Source of the DNA: DATLRC01 sp035478435
GTDB taxonomy: Bacteria; Patescibacteriota; Saccharimonadia; Saccharimonadales; UBA4665
NCBI GenBank assembly: GCA_035478435.1
Contig: DATIJT010000019.1
Location: forward strand, 26,672-90,671
DNA length: 64,000 nt
Direction: 5' to 3'
In this document: positions 17,017 to 25,243 of the stretch, piece by piece
How the letters are laid out: each line of letters begins with the position of its first letter
Numbering within the stretch: position 1 is the stretch's first letter
Position numbers and translations under genes: made by a program
The notes under the pieces: generated by a model
What the model was told of the DNA's origin: nothing
Databases searched by the model: none
What the model saw: only the letters and a program-made list of their open reading frames with translations

Positions 17017-17515
17017 GTTCTTTTCCGAAGAACCAAACATAAAACTTTTGCGTGGCCAAAAGTTTTACAAAAGGCCACAGGCAGCTGAATAGTCTTGATG
17101 CATCTATTGATCAAAAAGTAGCTTGCATCCGGAACTCCTTACAAACTTGCTACCAGCAACTTTGCTCGTCGAACAACCGGATGAAGCCAAGCCCGCTACT
17201 TTTTGACAACATCTGCTCAGGGCTCTCCAGAGCCTGGGGAACCCCACACTTTTAAGCTTTCTTGGACCAGAAGTCTAGGGGGTTCAACCGGGCTCTACTA
17301 AACCGATGCCGCCAATCAGCAGTCCGTCGAGTCACTGCGGACAGTTTAGTCCTGATTCTCCTTGAAAATTATACAATCGGGACCGACCGGAGGGAGTTCT
17401 GGCCGCACGACGGAGTGCTGGTATCTGGGGGCAATAGTGTCTAGTAGCCGCCCGTCAGCTTTTTGGTTACTTTTTGCTGATCAAAAAGTAACAGAGGGCG
17501 AGCTTTAGGTCGCCC
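17017..17515 (+). repeat. family B structured element, copy B1 (full length)
   Basis: ~500 bp without a credible gene. Left end: hairpins GTTCTT/AAGAAC (17017-17033) and AAAACTTTTG/CAAAAGTTTT (17041-17066). Long arm: TCAAAAAGTAGC/GCTACTTTTTGA (17111-17122 with 17195-17206) and inner stem ATCCGG/CCGGAT. Core: AAACCGATGC (17300-17309); P0 17317-17329 with 17408-17420; P1 17337-17344 with 17399-17406; P2 17349-17357 with 17375-17383, then CGACCGGAGGGAGTT. Right end: hairpin 17466-17492 and GGGCGA/TCGCCC (17496-17515). The copies at 54597 and 63550 keep the same helices with different bases. Confidence 0.85.
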
Positions 17516-17686
17516 ACTAGAATTAATTACGATTTGGGCTTGAAAACGTCAGGGCGGTCACATATACTAATTTCTGTCGATAAGACGAAATTTAAAACAA
17601 AAAACTTCACCCGGCCATCCTTTAGGATAGCCAGGTAAAAAAGCTCATTGCGAGCCACAAAATGTGGGAGCTTTATGTGACAAACG

Positions 17687-17714
17687 GAATCCGCCAACTG
17701 GTCGGATTCTTTTT
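17687..17714 (+). terminator. rho-independent terminator
   Basis: Stem GAATCCG (17687-17693) with CGGATTC (17703-17709), followed by a T run to 17714. Two weaker hairpins precede it (CCGGCCATCC/GGATAGCC and GAGCCACA/TGTGGGAG). It probably ends transcription from the khpA or element B1 side. Confidence 0.7.
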
Positions 17715-17721
17715 GTATTAA

Positions 17722-17759
17722 CCCCATTGGAAACAGCTAAAGCTTGGTTTCCGATGGGG
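17722..17759. other. hairpin upstream of trmD
   Basis: CCCCAT (17722-17727) pairs with ATGGGG (17754-17759) and GGAAAC with GTTTCC inside it. It ends just before the trmD -10 box and is therefore not in the predicted leaderless trmD transcript. Confidence 0.5.
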
Positions 17760-17781
17760 ACGCCAGTAAAATACTAAGCAC

Positions 17782-18435
17782 ATGAAGATTCAGATTATTA
17801 CTTTGTTCCCGGAAATGTTTGAAGGGGTGCTCGGCAATAGCATGCTTTGGAAGGCTCAGAACAAAAAAATTGTTGAGTTCGAATATATTAATCTGCGTGA
17901 TTATGGGTTGGGGCCACGCAAACAAGTTGACGATACGCCTTATGGTGGTGGCGATGGCATGCTGCTAATGGTGCAACCTTTGGTTGCAGCCATTGAAGTC
18001 GCAAAGTCTAAAAGTCCAAAGTCGAAAGTTATACTGCCAACACCTAGAGGCAAGCTGTATAAACAAAGTGACGCGAAAAAGTTGGCGGCGCTGAAGGAAG
18101 ATCTGATAATCATCTGCCCTAGGTATGAAGGCTACGATGAAAGAATTACCGAATGGGTAGATGAGCAATTTTGCATAGGCAATTACGTGCTAACTGGCGG
18201 GGAATTGCCGGCGATGGTAATTATTGATTCGGTGGTGCGTTTGCTCCCCGGAGTCTTAGGTGGCGAAACCTCGGCCGAGATAGAATCATTCCAAGACGAT
18301 GACCAAACCATCGAATTTCCACAATATACTAAACCGGAAGATTTCCGTGGCCTAAAAGTACCGCCGGTACTACTCAGCGGCCACCACGCCGAGATTAAAA
18401 AATGGCGAAAACTCCAAAGTAAAACTGACAAGTAG
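17782..18435 (+). CDS. trmD: tRNA (guanine37-N1)-methyltransferase TrmD
   Basis: 217 residues, SPOUT trefoil-knot enzyme. Markers: N-terminal IQIITLFPEMFEG, DDTPYGGGDGMLL, ICPRYEGYDERI and the SAM-binding knot IGNYVLTGGELPAMVIIDSVVRLLPGVLG. It methylates G37 next to the anticodon to prevent frameshifts. It is separated from khpA by element B1 and a terminator, so it is independently transcribed. AATACT (17770-17775) would make it leaderless. The tail is short compared with E. coli TrmD. Confidence 0.96.
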   Translation: MKIQIITLFPEMFEGVLGNSMLWKAQNKKIVEFEYINLRDYGLGPRKQVDDTPYGGGDGMLLMVQPLVAAIEVAKSKSPKSKVILPTPRGKLYKQSDAKKLAALKEDLIIICPRYEGYDERITEWVDEQFCIGNYVLTGGELPAMVIIDSVVRLLPGVLGGETSAEIESFQDDDQTIEFPQYTKPEDFRGLKVPPVLLSGHHAEIKKWRKLQSKTDK

Positions 18436-18469
18436 TCTATAATTAAATAAGTTAAACAGAGGGCCAGTA

Positions 18470-18853
18470 ATGAAATTGTCATTTATCAAACCAGTTTACG
18501 CGCACTGCGACTTGCCGTGCGGGGTGTATGATCCGGTTCAGGCTGAAGTAGAAGCCAAAAGTGTCTATGCCATTCAGACCAAATATAAAGATCTGGATGA
18601 AGAAGGCAAGATCCGCGCCTTATTTATTAAAGAGCAGCGCGCCGAGTTGGTAAAGCACCACCTGTGGGTGTTGTGGACTGACTATTTTAAGCCGGAGCAC
18701 GCCGAAAAATACCCGAACTTGCATGAGCTTTTTTGGAAAGCTACCAAGCAAGCCGGGGAGTGCAAGCATAAGACCGATCCGGCCGAAGGCAAAAAATTGC
18801 TGGAGATGATTGATGAAATCGCCACTATCTTCCAGGAGACGAAGAAAGCTTAA
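18470..18853 (+). CDS. sodN: nickel-containing superoxide dismutase
   Basis: 127 residues. An 11-residue leader (MKLSFIKPVYA) is followed by the nickel hook HCDLPCGVYDP: after removal of the leader, His1, Cys2 and Cys6 form the Ni site, exactly as in NiSOD. The remainder is the four-helix bundle (about 116 residues in the mature form, the usual size). It dismutates superoxide. The adjoining gene at 18813 encodes a signal-peptidase-like protein fitting SodX, the maturation protease. No other SOD is seen in the window. Confidence 0.95.
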   Translation: MKLSFIKPVYAHCDLPCGVYDPVQAEVEAKSVYAIQTKYKDLDEEGKIRALFIKEQRAELVKHHLWVLWTDYFKPEHAEKYPNLHELFWKATKQAGECKHKTDPAEGKKLLEMIDEIATIFQETKKA

Positions 18854-19130
18854 GCTCTTACTTATTCGGCGAATTGTCGGAGAAAGCATGGTGCCCACAC
18901 TGCGGCCGGGGCAGATTGTGCTGGCCTACGCTAGCCCAAAAAAAGTTAAGCCGGGCAGCGTTATCATTTTGGAGCACCAAGGGTTAGAGAAGATCAAGCG
19001 GGTAGAAAAACTAGAGGCTGGCAAACTATTTGTGGTAGGCGATAATCTTAGCCAAAGTACCGATAGCCGCCAATTCGGCTGGCTAGACGCGCGGCAAATC
19101 CGCGGCCGTATAATCTGGCCGCGGACTTAA
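18813..19130 (+). CDS. sodX: NiSOD maturation peptidase SodX-like (S26 signal peptidase family)
   Basis: 105 residues from ATG 18813, overlapping sodN by 41 bases; a TTG one codon earlier is also possible. The serine-lysine peptidase motifs are present: GESMVPTL with nucleophile Ser25, and KIKRVEKLE for the general-base lysine, followed by VVGDN.SQSTDSRQFG, the family box III. It lacks the N-terminal membrane anchors of Lep, as SodX proteins do. Its coupling to sodN indicates that it trims the SodN leader. Confidence 0.88.
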   Translation: MKSPLSSRRRRKLKLLLIRRIVGESMVPTLRPGQIVLAYASPKKVKPGSVIILEHQGLEKIKRVEKLEAGKLFVVGDNLSQSTDSRQFGWLDARQIRGRIIWPRT

Positions 19131-19147
19131 AAGCTGGTTTCAAAAAC

Positions 19148-19564
19148 TTATTGTATGCCAGTCCTGGTTTGTTGGGTATTCCTGCCGCCACTTTGCAGGA
19201 TACTGGTGCTGTTAGTCGGCGCTGGCCCAATCGAAGCTCCTTTAGAGGTGTCTAGGCCGGTAGACAGTTCTGGATCATTAGAATTAGCAGGTTGCCCTGC
19301 CGGCTGCAAGCTTGTCCCGAGGTTGATGCCGCTAGGCGGCGCGGTTAGTACCTGAAGCTGGTCTACGGCAGGGGCCGTAGACTTTGACTGGGCGGCTACG
19401 TGGTCAGAAGGCTTGTGCGATTCAAGCCGGTACCACACGCCAAAAACCGCGAACGCCACGACTATAAAAGCGCTTATAAACTCTGGCTTAAGCACCATTG
19501 GCTTGGTGGTTTGCCACCAGCTCGGGGTGGCGGGTTCAATTTGGATAAGTTTATCTTTAGCCAT
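19148..19564 (-). CDS. single-pass membrane protein, unknown function
   Basis: 138 residues with one transmembrane helix (about 29-46, EFISAFIVVAFAVFGVWY) and a ~90-residue Ser/Pro/Gly/Gln-rich, probably disordered outer part. The family is not recognised. It lies seven bases downstream of the DUF1003 gene on the same strand, so the two are probably co-transcribed, and it converges on sodX. Confidence 0.6.
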   Translation of the reverse strand: MAKDKLIQIEPATPSWWQTTKPMVLKPEFISAFIVVAFAVFGVWYRLESHKPSDHVAAQSKSTAPAVDQLQVLTAPPSGINLGTSLQPAGQPANSNDPELSTGLDTSKGASIGPAPTNSTSILQSGGRNTQQTRTGIQ

Positions 19565-19571
19565 TTCAGCA

Positions 19572-19982
19572 TTACTCCTTGGGACTTCTTTCGAGCAATG
19601 CGTGTAATTGTTTGATGATCACCAGCTGCTCGCGGTTAATGGCCATCAGTTCCTCGATCTCTTTTTCGGCTTCGATGTTGGTTTCGTAATCGTGCTTGGC
19701 CATAGCCGCGCTAATGGCATCGGCCCGCTTGGCGGCGATGAGCAAAATAGCTCCCTGGATAGCGGCTAACATAGACAAGAATAGGTTTAAAAGTATATAG
19801 GGATATTTATCCCAATGGTGCCAGCCGTTAGCCGTATTCAGCCAAGTCCAAATGGCCAGAAAAACCGCGAAACTGAGCACGAAACCCCAGCTGCCCATGC
19901 CGTTACGCATTTTGTCAGCCGCTCGTTCACCTACTGTCAGGCTGGCCTTATGTTCCTTATGCCAGTTACGTGGCGTCCTCAT
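19572..19982 (-). CDS. DUF1003-family membrane protein
   Basis: 136 residues. ADKMRNGMGSWGFVLSFAVFLAIWTWLN and DKYPYILLNLFLSMLAAIQGAILLIAAKR are the two transmembrane helices and linker typical of DUF1003, followed by a charged coiled-coil-like C-terminus. The family has no settled function. Bases 19983-20165 upstream contain no gene; they hold the divergent promoter space towards purM. Confidence 0.82.
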   Translation of the reverse strand: MRTPRNWHKEHKASLTVGERAADKMRNGMGSWGFVLSFAVFLAIWTWLNTANGWHHWDKYPYILLNLFLSMLAAIQGAILLIAAKRADAISAAMAKHDYETNIEAEKEIEELMAINREQLVIIKQLHALLERSPKE

Positions 19983-20165
19983 CTGATCTTCAGTATAGCA
20001 TAAGCGTCTGAGGTTGGTAGACCCTCACAATCGTCTACCGGGCCAAAGCCCCAATTTAAAGATTAAACTTTTATGTCTGTAATATTCTAGGTAGTTAAAA
20101 CCTCGATAAAACACCTATTATGAAGTTTAGTTTGCTAATCATTCAGACGTAGGGCAAAATTGGTT

Positions 20166-20300
20166 TATAATTCGCGTTAAGCCACGACCGTTAGGTCGTG
20201 GATGCCTGCCGCGGAGCGGATTAGCGGACATTAGTCCGATGACGCGAATTTCCAACATGCCGCGGGCGTAAGCCCGTGGTTGTTGATAAACTTAGGAGGT
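20166..20300 (+). promoter_or_regulatory. purM-purL leader: promoter and stacked hairpins (possible IS200/IS605-type ends)
   Basis: TATAAT (20166-20171) predicts +1 near 20178. The leader then holds GCCACGACC/GGTCGTGG (20181-20201, loop GTTA), CGGAC/GTCCG (20225-20238, loop ATTA) and a 13-bp hairpin CAACA..CCGCGGGC/GCCCGTGG..TGTTG (20253-20285, loop GTAA), then AGGAGGT. AATTCGCGT/ACGCGAATT (20169-20177 with 20242-20250) can close the first part. It could be a regulatory RNA leader or a relic carrying the two subterminal hairpins of an IS200/IS605-like element. Confidence 0.45.
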
Positions 20301-20316
20301 AACATGGGCCGACCCT

Positions 20317-21360
20317 ATGAAAATACTGGCCCAAAAACAGGGCCTGGCCACGGCTGGCAATATGCCGACCGGTTTTAAGGAAGTCGAGGGTACCAGAGGC
20401 GAATCGGCTTACGTGTTCGAAATGGGCGACATGTATGGCGCCCTGGTCCAAGAAGGCTTGGGTACCAAGAGTTTAATTGCCCGGGCGGTTTATGAAGAGA
20501 CCGGCAAATCTTTTTTCGCGGCCATTGCCCAGGATACGGTAGCCAGCATCATTAACGACCTGATAAGCGTCGGTGCCACGCCGATAGTTCTTAACGCCTA
20601 CTGGTCAGCCAGTTCTTACGAATGGTTGACGCATAGAAAACTAGCCACCGATTTTATCCGCGGTTGGCGGGCGGCTTGCGACGAAGCCAAAGTAGTCTGG
20701 GGCGGCGGCGAGACGCAATCTTTATCCGGCGTAGTTTTGCCCGGGGCTTTAGAGCTGGCGGGCTCGGCTTTTGGTGTCATTAAATTCAAAGAACAATTGG
20801 TCCAAGGCAAGAACCTGCGAGCCGGCGATGCCATCGTTCTGCTAGCCTCCAGCGGCGTCCACGCCAACGGTATCAGCCTGATCCGCGACATTGCCAAGCG
20901 TTTGCCGGCGGGCTATCAAACCAAATTAAATGACGGTTTGCGTTTCGGGGAAACCGTCCTGACGCCCACGCCGATTTACGCTCGTCTGATTCAGGAGCTG
21001 TTTGAAGCCGGCCTGGACATTCATTATCTATCGAATATTACCGGGCACGGTTGGCGTAAGCTGATGCGCGCCGAACCCGCTTTTACTTATCGCCTTAGCA
21101 ACATCCCACCGGTGGCCGAGATCTTCAACTTTATCGCCGAACAAGCCGACAACGATGAGTCGGAAATGTACGGCAACTACAACATGGGCGCCGGTTACGC
21201 CGTCTATTTGCCGGCCGAGCAAGCGCACATTGTTTTAAAAATTGCCAAATTGCGAGGGCTTAGGGCTTGGATTGCCGGCAAGGTAGAAGCCGGCCCCAAA
21301 CAGGTAATCATCGAGCCCAAGCACATCACTTTTAAAGCCGATAGCCTGGAGGTCCGGTAG
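20317..21360 (+). CDS. purM: AIR synthase-type phosphoribosylformylglycinamidine cyclo-ligase
   Basis: 347 residues of the PurM/AIRS fold: GLGTKSLIA (equivalent to DGVGTK), AIAQDTVASIINDLISVGATPI, WGGGETQSL and the C-terminal ITGHGWRKLMRA/NMGAGYAVYLP blocks. It closes the ring of FGAM to AIR in purine synthesis. The start is uncertain: the AGGAGGT ribosome site (20294-20300) fits ATG 20304, which opens a different frame (25 codons, stop at 20376-20378), while ATG 20317 lies 17 bases from it. purL follows, overlapping by one base. Confidence 0.82.
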   Translation: MKILAQKQGLATAGNMPTGFKEVEGTRGESAYVFEMGDMYGALVQEGLGTKSLIARAVYEETGKSFFAAIAQDTVASIINDLISVGATPIVLNAYWSASSYEWLTHRKLATDFIRGWRAACDEAKVVWGGGETQSLSGVVLPGALELAGSAFGVIKFKEQLVQGKNLRAGDAIVLLASSGVHANGISLIRDIAKRLPAGYQTKLNDGLRFGETVLTPTPIYARLIQELFEAGLDIHYLSNITGHGWRKLMRAEPAFTYRLSNIPPVAEIFNFIAEQADNDESEMYGNYNMGAGYAVYLPAEQAHIVLKIAKLRGLRAWIAGKVEAGPKQVIIEPKHITFKADSLEVR

Positions 21361-24300
21361 TGCTGGTTTATAAAGGTGTCAGGGCTCTATCGGATTTTCG
21401 CGCTGCCAAACTACTGAAATGCCTGCAAGCAATTGATAAAACTATCCAAGCAGTCAGTGCCGAGTACGTCCACTTTGTGCATAGTGTGGGCGCCGTGGCC
21501 GCTAAGGATGACAAACTTTTAGCCGAACTGCTGGCTTACGGCACGCCTTTTAAAGAACCTCGGCAAGGGGAGTTATTTTTGGTAGTACCCAGGCCGGGTA
21601 CGATTTCCCCTTGGTCGTCCAAGGCGACGGACATTGCTCACAATTCCGGACTCCGGCAGATCAAACGCATTGAACGCGGCGCGGCCTATTATATCCAGGG
21701 CACGAAGAGTTTGGATGAAGCTAAAGTAGCCGATTTGCTGCACGACCGTATGACGGAGAGCGTTCTAAAAACTATTGATGCCGCCCAAACTTTGTTTACT
21801 GAGGCGAAGCCACGGCCCTTACTAACGGTTGATCTTTTAAAAAAGGGAAAGGCAGAACTCAATCGTGCTAATCAAAAATTAGGATTGGCACTAGCCAATG
21901 ACGAAATTGATTATTTACACCAGGCTTACACGGAGCTCAAGCGTAACCCGATGGACGTCGAGTTGATGATGTTCGCCCAGGTCAATAGCGAGCACTGCAG
22001 GCACAAAATCTTTAACGCCGACTGGATAATTGACGGCCAAAAGCAGCCAAAGAGCTTGTTTAAGATGATCAAAAATACTTATGAAAAGCACAGCCAAAGT
22101 GTACTGTCGGCTTATTCCGATAACGCCGCCGTACTTAGGGGCCCGGTGGCCGGTCGTTTTTTTGCCGATGCGACAAAGGGCCAATACGGCTACCATAAGG
22201 AACCTATCCATTCGGTTATAAAAGTCGAAACCCACAACCACCCGACTGCCATCGCGCCCTTTCCGGGAGCGGCCACCGGCATCGGCGGTGAAATCCGCGA
22301 TGAAGCTGCCACTGGCCGGGGCGCTAAGTCAAAAATGGGCTTGGCCGGCTACAGCGTGTCGAACTTAAATGTTCCTGGTTTTGAACAGCCTTGGGAAAAA
22401 CTGTACGGCAGGCCGCAGCGGATCGCTTCAGCGCTGGACGTTATGCTGGAAGCGCCGATTGGTGGGGCGTCGTTTGCCAATGAATTCGGCCGCCCTAATC
22501 TGAGCGGCTACTTCCGGACTTATGAACAAACGGTCGGAGACACTGTTTGGGGATACCACAAACCGATTATGATCGCCGGCGGTTTGGGCAACATAAGGGA
22601 CGAGCATGTTAAAAAACAAAAGCTGCCGGTAGGCGCTAAAGTCATCATTCTGGGCGGCCCGGCCATGCTGATTGGCCTGGGCGGCGGCGCGGCCTCCAGC
22701 CTGCACGCCGGCGCCAGTCACGAGGAATTGGATTTTGCCTCTGTCCAGCGGGGCAACGGTGAGATTGAACGCCGCACCAATGAAGTTATAGACGCTTGTT
22801 GGAGTTTAGGTACCAAGAATCCGATTATTACCATTCACGATGTCGGCGCCGGTGGTTTGTCCAACGCTTTGCCGGAACTGGTTCACGATTCCGGCCGCGG
22901 GGCGGTTTTTGAATTGCGCGACATCCCTAGCGCCGAGCCGGGATTGTCGCCTCTGGAGATTTGGTGCAACGAAGCCCAGGAGCGTTATGTTTTGGGGATT
23001 GACCCAGCCGATTTGGAAAAATTTAGCGCCATTTGTGCCCGCGAACGCTGCCCGTTTGCCGTTGTCGGCACGGTTACTGACGATGAGCGGCTAACAGTCA
23101 ATGACCATCTGCTTAAGAACCGGCCGATTGATTTACCTCTAGATGTTTTATTTGGCAAACCGCCGAAAATGACCCGCCAAGTTAGCTGTTCCAAAGCCCA
23201 AAATGACGGGCTTGATTTCACGGGTATCGGTCTGCATGAGGCGGTTGAGCGAGTGCTAAAATTACCGGCCGTCGGCAGCAAGAAGTTCCTAATTACTATC
23301 GGTGATCGCACTGTCGGCGGCTTGGTTACTCGCGACCAAATGGTCGGTCCCTGGCAAGTGCCGGTCAGCGATGTGGCTGTCAGCGCTACGGCTTTTGACA
23401 AAAACTACGGCGAAGCCATGACTATGGGTGAACGCACGCCGCTGGCAATCATTGACGCCGCGGCGGCGGCCCGGATGGCCGTGGCCGAAACCATTACCAA
23501 CATTGCTGCCGCCGATATTAAGCAACTTTCCGATGTCAAACTCTCCGCTAATTGGATGGCTGCTGTCGGTAGCGGCGCCGAAGATGAAAGGCTATTTGAC
23601 AGCGTTAGGGCTATAGGTGAAGATTTTTGCCCGGCGCTGGGCCTGACAATTCCGGTAGGTAAAGATTCGCTCAGTATGCGCACCAAGTGGTCAGATAAAG
23701 TCGGAGAGAAACAAGTAATCTCGCCGATTTCGCTGATAATCAGTGGCTTTGCGCCGGTGCGTGACGTCCAAAAAACGCTGACTCCCGAACTCAATACCAA
23801 AGATGAAACAGCTCTAATTTTGGTCGATTTAAGCCAAGGAAATACCAGATTAGGCGGCTCGGCCCTAGCCCAGGTTTATAGTCAATTTGGCGATAGCGTG
23901 CCGGATGCCAACGCCGACGTGCTCAAAAAATTCTTCCGAACTTTTACGCAGCTTAAACAGACAGGCAAAATCCTGGCTTACCACGACCGCTCCGACGGCG
24001 GCTTACTGACAACAGTTTTAGAAATGGCTTTTGCCAGCCGTTGCGGCTTAGCGCTGGATGTTAGCGGTCTTTGCGGTAGCAGCCTGGAAAAACTGTTTAA
24101 CGAAGAACCGGGGGCTGTCATCCAGGTAGCTAAATCGGATGCCCTTGGTATAATCAAGGCCTTTGACACGGACGTTGCCTATAATATTGGCCACCCGACT
24201 AATAAACAAGAAATTATCGTTAACGATGGCGGTGAAGTTTACCGCAATAGCCGCGCGCAACTGGAAAGCTGGTGGAGTGAAACCAGCTATCAACTGCAAA

Positions 24301-25196
24301 AACTGCGTGATAACCCGGCCTGCGCCGATGCAGAATTCGCCGCCATTCAGGACGAACAAGATCCGGGCCTATCGCCAAAAATCACTTTCCAAATGGCTAC
24401 CAAACGGTTCAAAACCAAGCCTAAAGTCGCTATTTTTCGCGAACAAGGCGTGAACGGCCATGTTGAAATGGCTGCGGCTTTTGACCGGGCCGGGTTCACA
24501 AGCCTTGATGTTCACCTTAGCGACATTGTCAGTGGCCGTGTTAAGCTGGATGATTTTGTCGGCCTAGCCGTCGGCGGCGGTTTTAGCTACGGCGACGTGC
24601 TGGGCGCCGGCGAGGGCTGGGCCAAATCGATTCTATTTAATCCCAAGCTTAGAAGTACATTCCAGGAATTTTTCGAGCGGCCGGATACTTTTACCATTGG
24701 TGATTGCAACGGCTGCCAGATGGTGTCCGGGCTAAAGGAATTAATTCCCGGCGCCGACATATGGCCGGAGTTTTTAAAAAACCAGTCCGAACAGTTCGAA
24801 GCCAGGCTGGTATTAACGCAGATTAATGATTCGCCTTCCATTTTCTTCAAGGGCATGGCTGGCTCCTACATTCCGGTGCCGGTGGCTCATGGCGAAGGCA
24901 GAGCTCATTTTGCCAATGATAAAGCCGCCAAACAAGCATTGGCGCAGAATTTAGTCCCTCTGCAATACGTTGATAATTATCAGCAGATTACCGAAAAGTA
25001 TCCGTTTAATCCCAATGGCTCGCCGCAGGGCATAACGGCCTTAACAACACCGGACGGCCGGGCAACCATTATGATGCCTCACCCCGAACGCACCTTTATG
25101 ACGCGCCAAATGTCCTGGCACCCGGCCGATTGGGCAGAAAACTCGCCTTGGTTCAAGCTCCTCCAGAACGCTCGCGCCTGGTGCGGCGATGACTAG
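21360..25196 (+). CDS. purL: phosphoribosylformylglycinamidine synthase (large single-chain PurL)
   Basis: 1278 residues, the size of the E. coli-type PurL that fuses synthetase and amidotransferase. N-terminal PurS-like region; first AIRS half with NSEHCRHK and VETHNHPTAIAPFPGAATGIGGEIRDE; central linker; second AIRS half with IPVGKDSLSMRT; then a C-terminal class I amidotransferase from ~1035: REQGVNGHVEMA, catalytic Cys in GDCNGCQM, HGEGRAHF and PHPERT. It makes FGAM from FGAR and glutamine. GTG start overlaps the purM stop (TAGTG), so the two are coupled. Confidence 0.95.
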   Translation: MLVYKGVRALSDFRAAKLLKCLQAIDKTIQAVSAEYVHFVHSVGAVAAKDDKLLAELLAYGTPFKEPRQGELFLVVPRPGTISPWSSKATDIAHNSGLRQIKRIERGAAYYIQGTKSLDEAKVADLLHDRMTESVLKTIDAAQTLFTEAKPRPLLTVDLLKKGKAELNRANQKLGLALANDEIDYLHQAYTELKRNPMDVELMMFAQVNSEHCRHKIFNADWIIDGQKQPKSLFKMIKNTYEKHSQSVLSAYSDNAAVLRGPVAGRFFADATKGQYGYHKEPIHSVIKVETHNHPTAIAPFPGAATGIGGEIRDEAATGRGAKSKMGLAGYSVSNLNVPGFEQPWEKLYGRPQRIASALDVMLEAPIGGASFANEFGRPNLSGYFRTYEQTVGDTVWGYHKPIMIAGGLGNIRDEHVKKQKLPVGAKVIILGGPAMLIGLGGGAASSLHAGASHEELDFASVQRGNGEIERRTNEVIDACWSLGTKNPIITIHDVGAGGLSNALPELVHDSGRGAVFELRDIPSAEPGLSPLEIWCNEAQERYVLGIDPADLEKFSAICARERCPFAVVGTVTDDERLTVNDHLLKNRPIDLPLDVLFGKPPKMTRQVSCSKAQNDGLDFTGIGLHEAVERVLKLPAVGSKKFLITIGDRTVGGLVTRDQMVGPWQVPVSDVAVSATAFDKNYGEAMTMGERTPLAIIDAAAAARMAVAETITNIAAADIKQLSDVKLSANWMAAVGSGAEDERLFDSVRAIGEDFCPALGLTIPVGKDSLSMRTKWSDKVGEKQVISPISLIISGFAPVRDVQKTLTPELNTKDETALILVDLSQGNTRLGGSALAQVYSQFGDSVPDANADVLKKFFRTFTQLKQTGKILAYHDRSDGGLLTTVLEMAFASRCGLALDVSGLCGSSLEKLFNEEPGAVIQVAKSDALGIIKAFDTDVAYNIGHPTNKQEIIVNDGGEVYRNSRAQLESWWSETSYQLQKLRDNPACADAEFAAIQDEQDPGLSPKITFQMATKRFKTKPKVAIFREQGVNGHVEMAAAFDRAGFTSLDVHLSDIVSGRVKLDDFVGLAVGGGFSYGDVLGAGEGWAKSILFNPKLRSTFQEFFERPDTFTIGDCNGCQMVSGLKELIPGADIWPEFLKNQSEQFEARLVLTQINDSPSIFFKGMAGSYIPVPVAHGEGRAHFANDKAAKQALAQNLVPLQYVDNYQQITEKYPFNPNGSPQGITALTTPDGRATIMMPHPERTFMTRQMSWHPADWAENSPWFKLLQNARAWCGDD

Positions 25197-25243
25197 TTTA
25201 AACACTTTCAGTGCGTATTTGTGGCCGTAAATGCTAAAACTAT

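Noticed and set aside
17052..17444. Short frames inside element B1
   Set aside because: No conservation with the same frames in B2 or B3; the conserved features are helices and loops, not codons.
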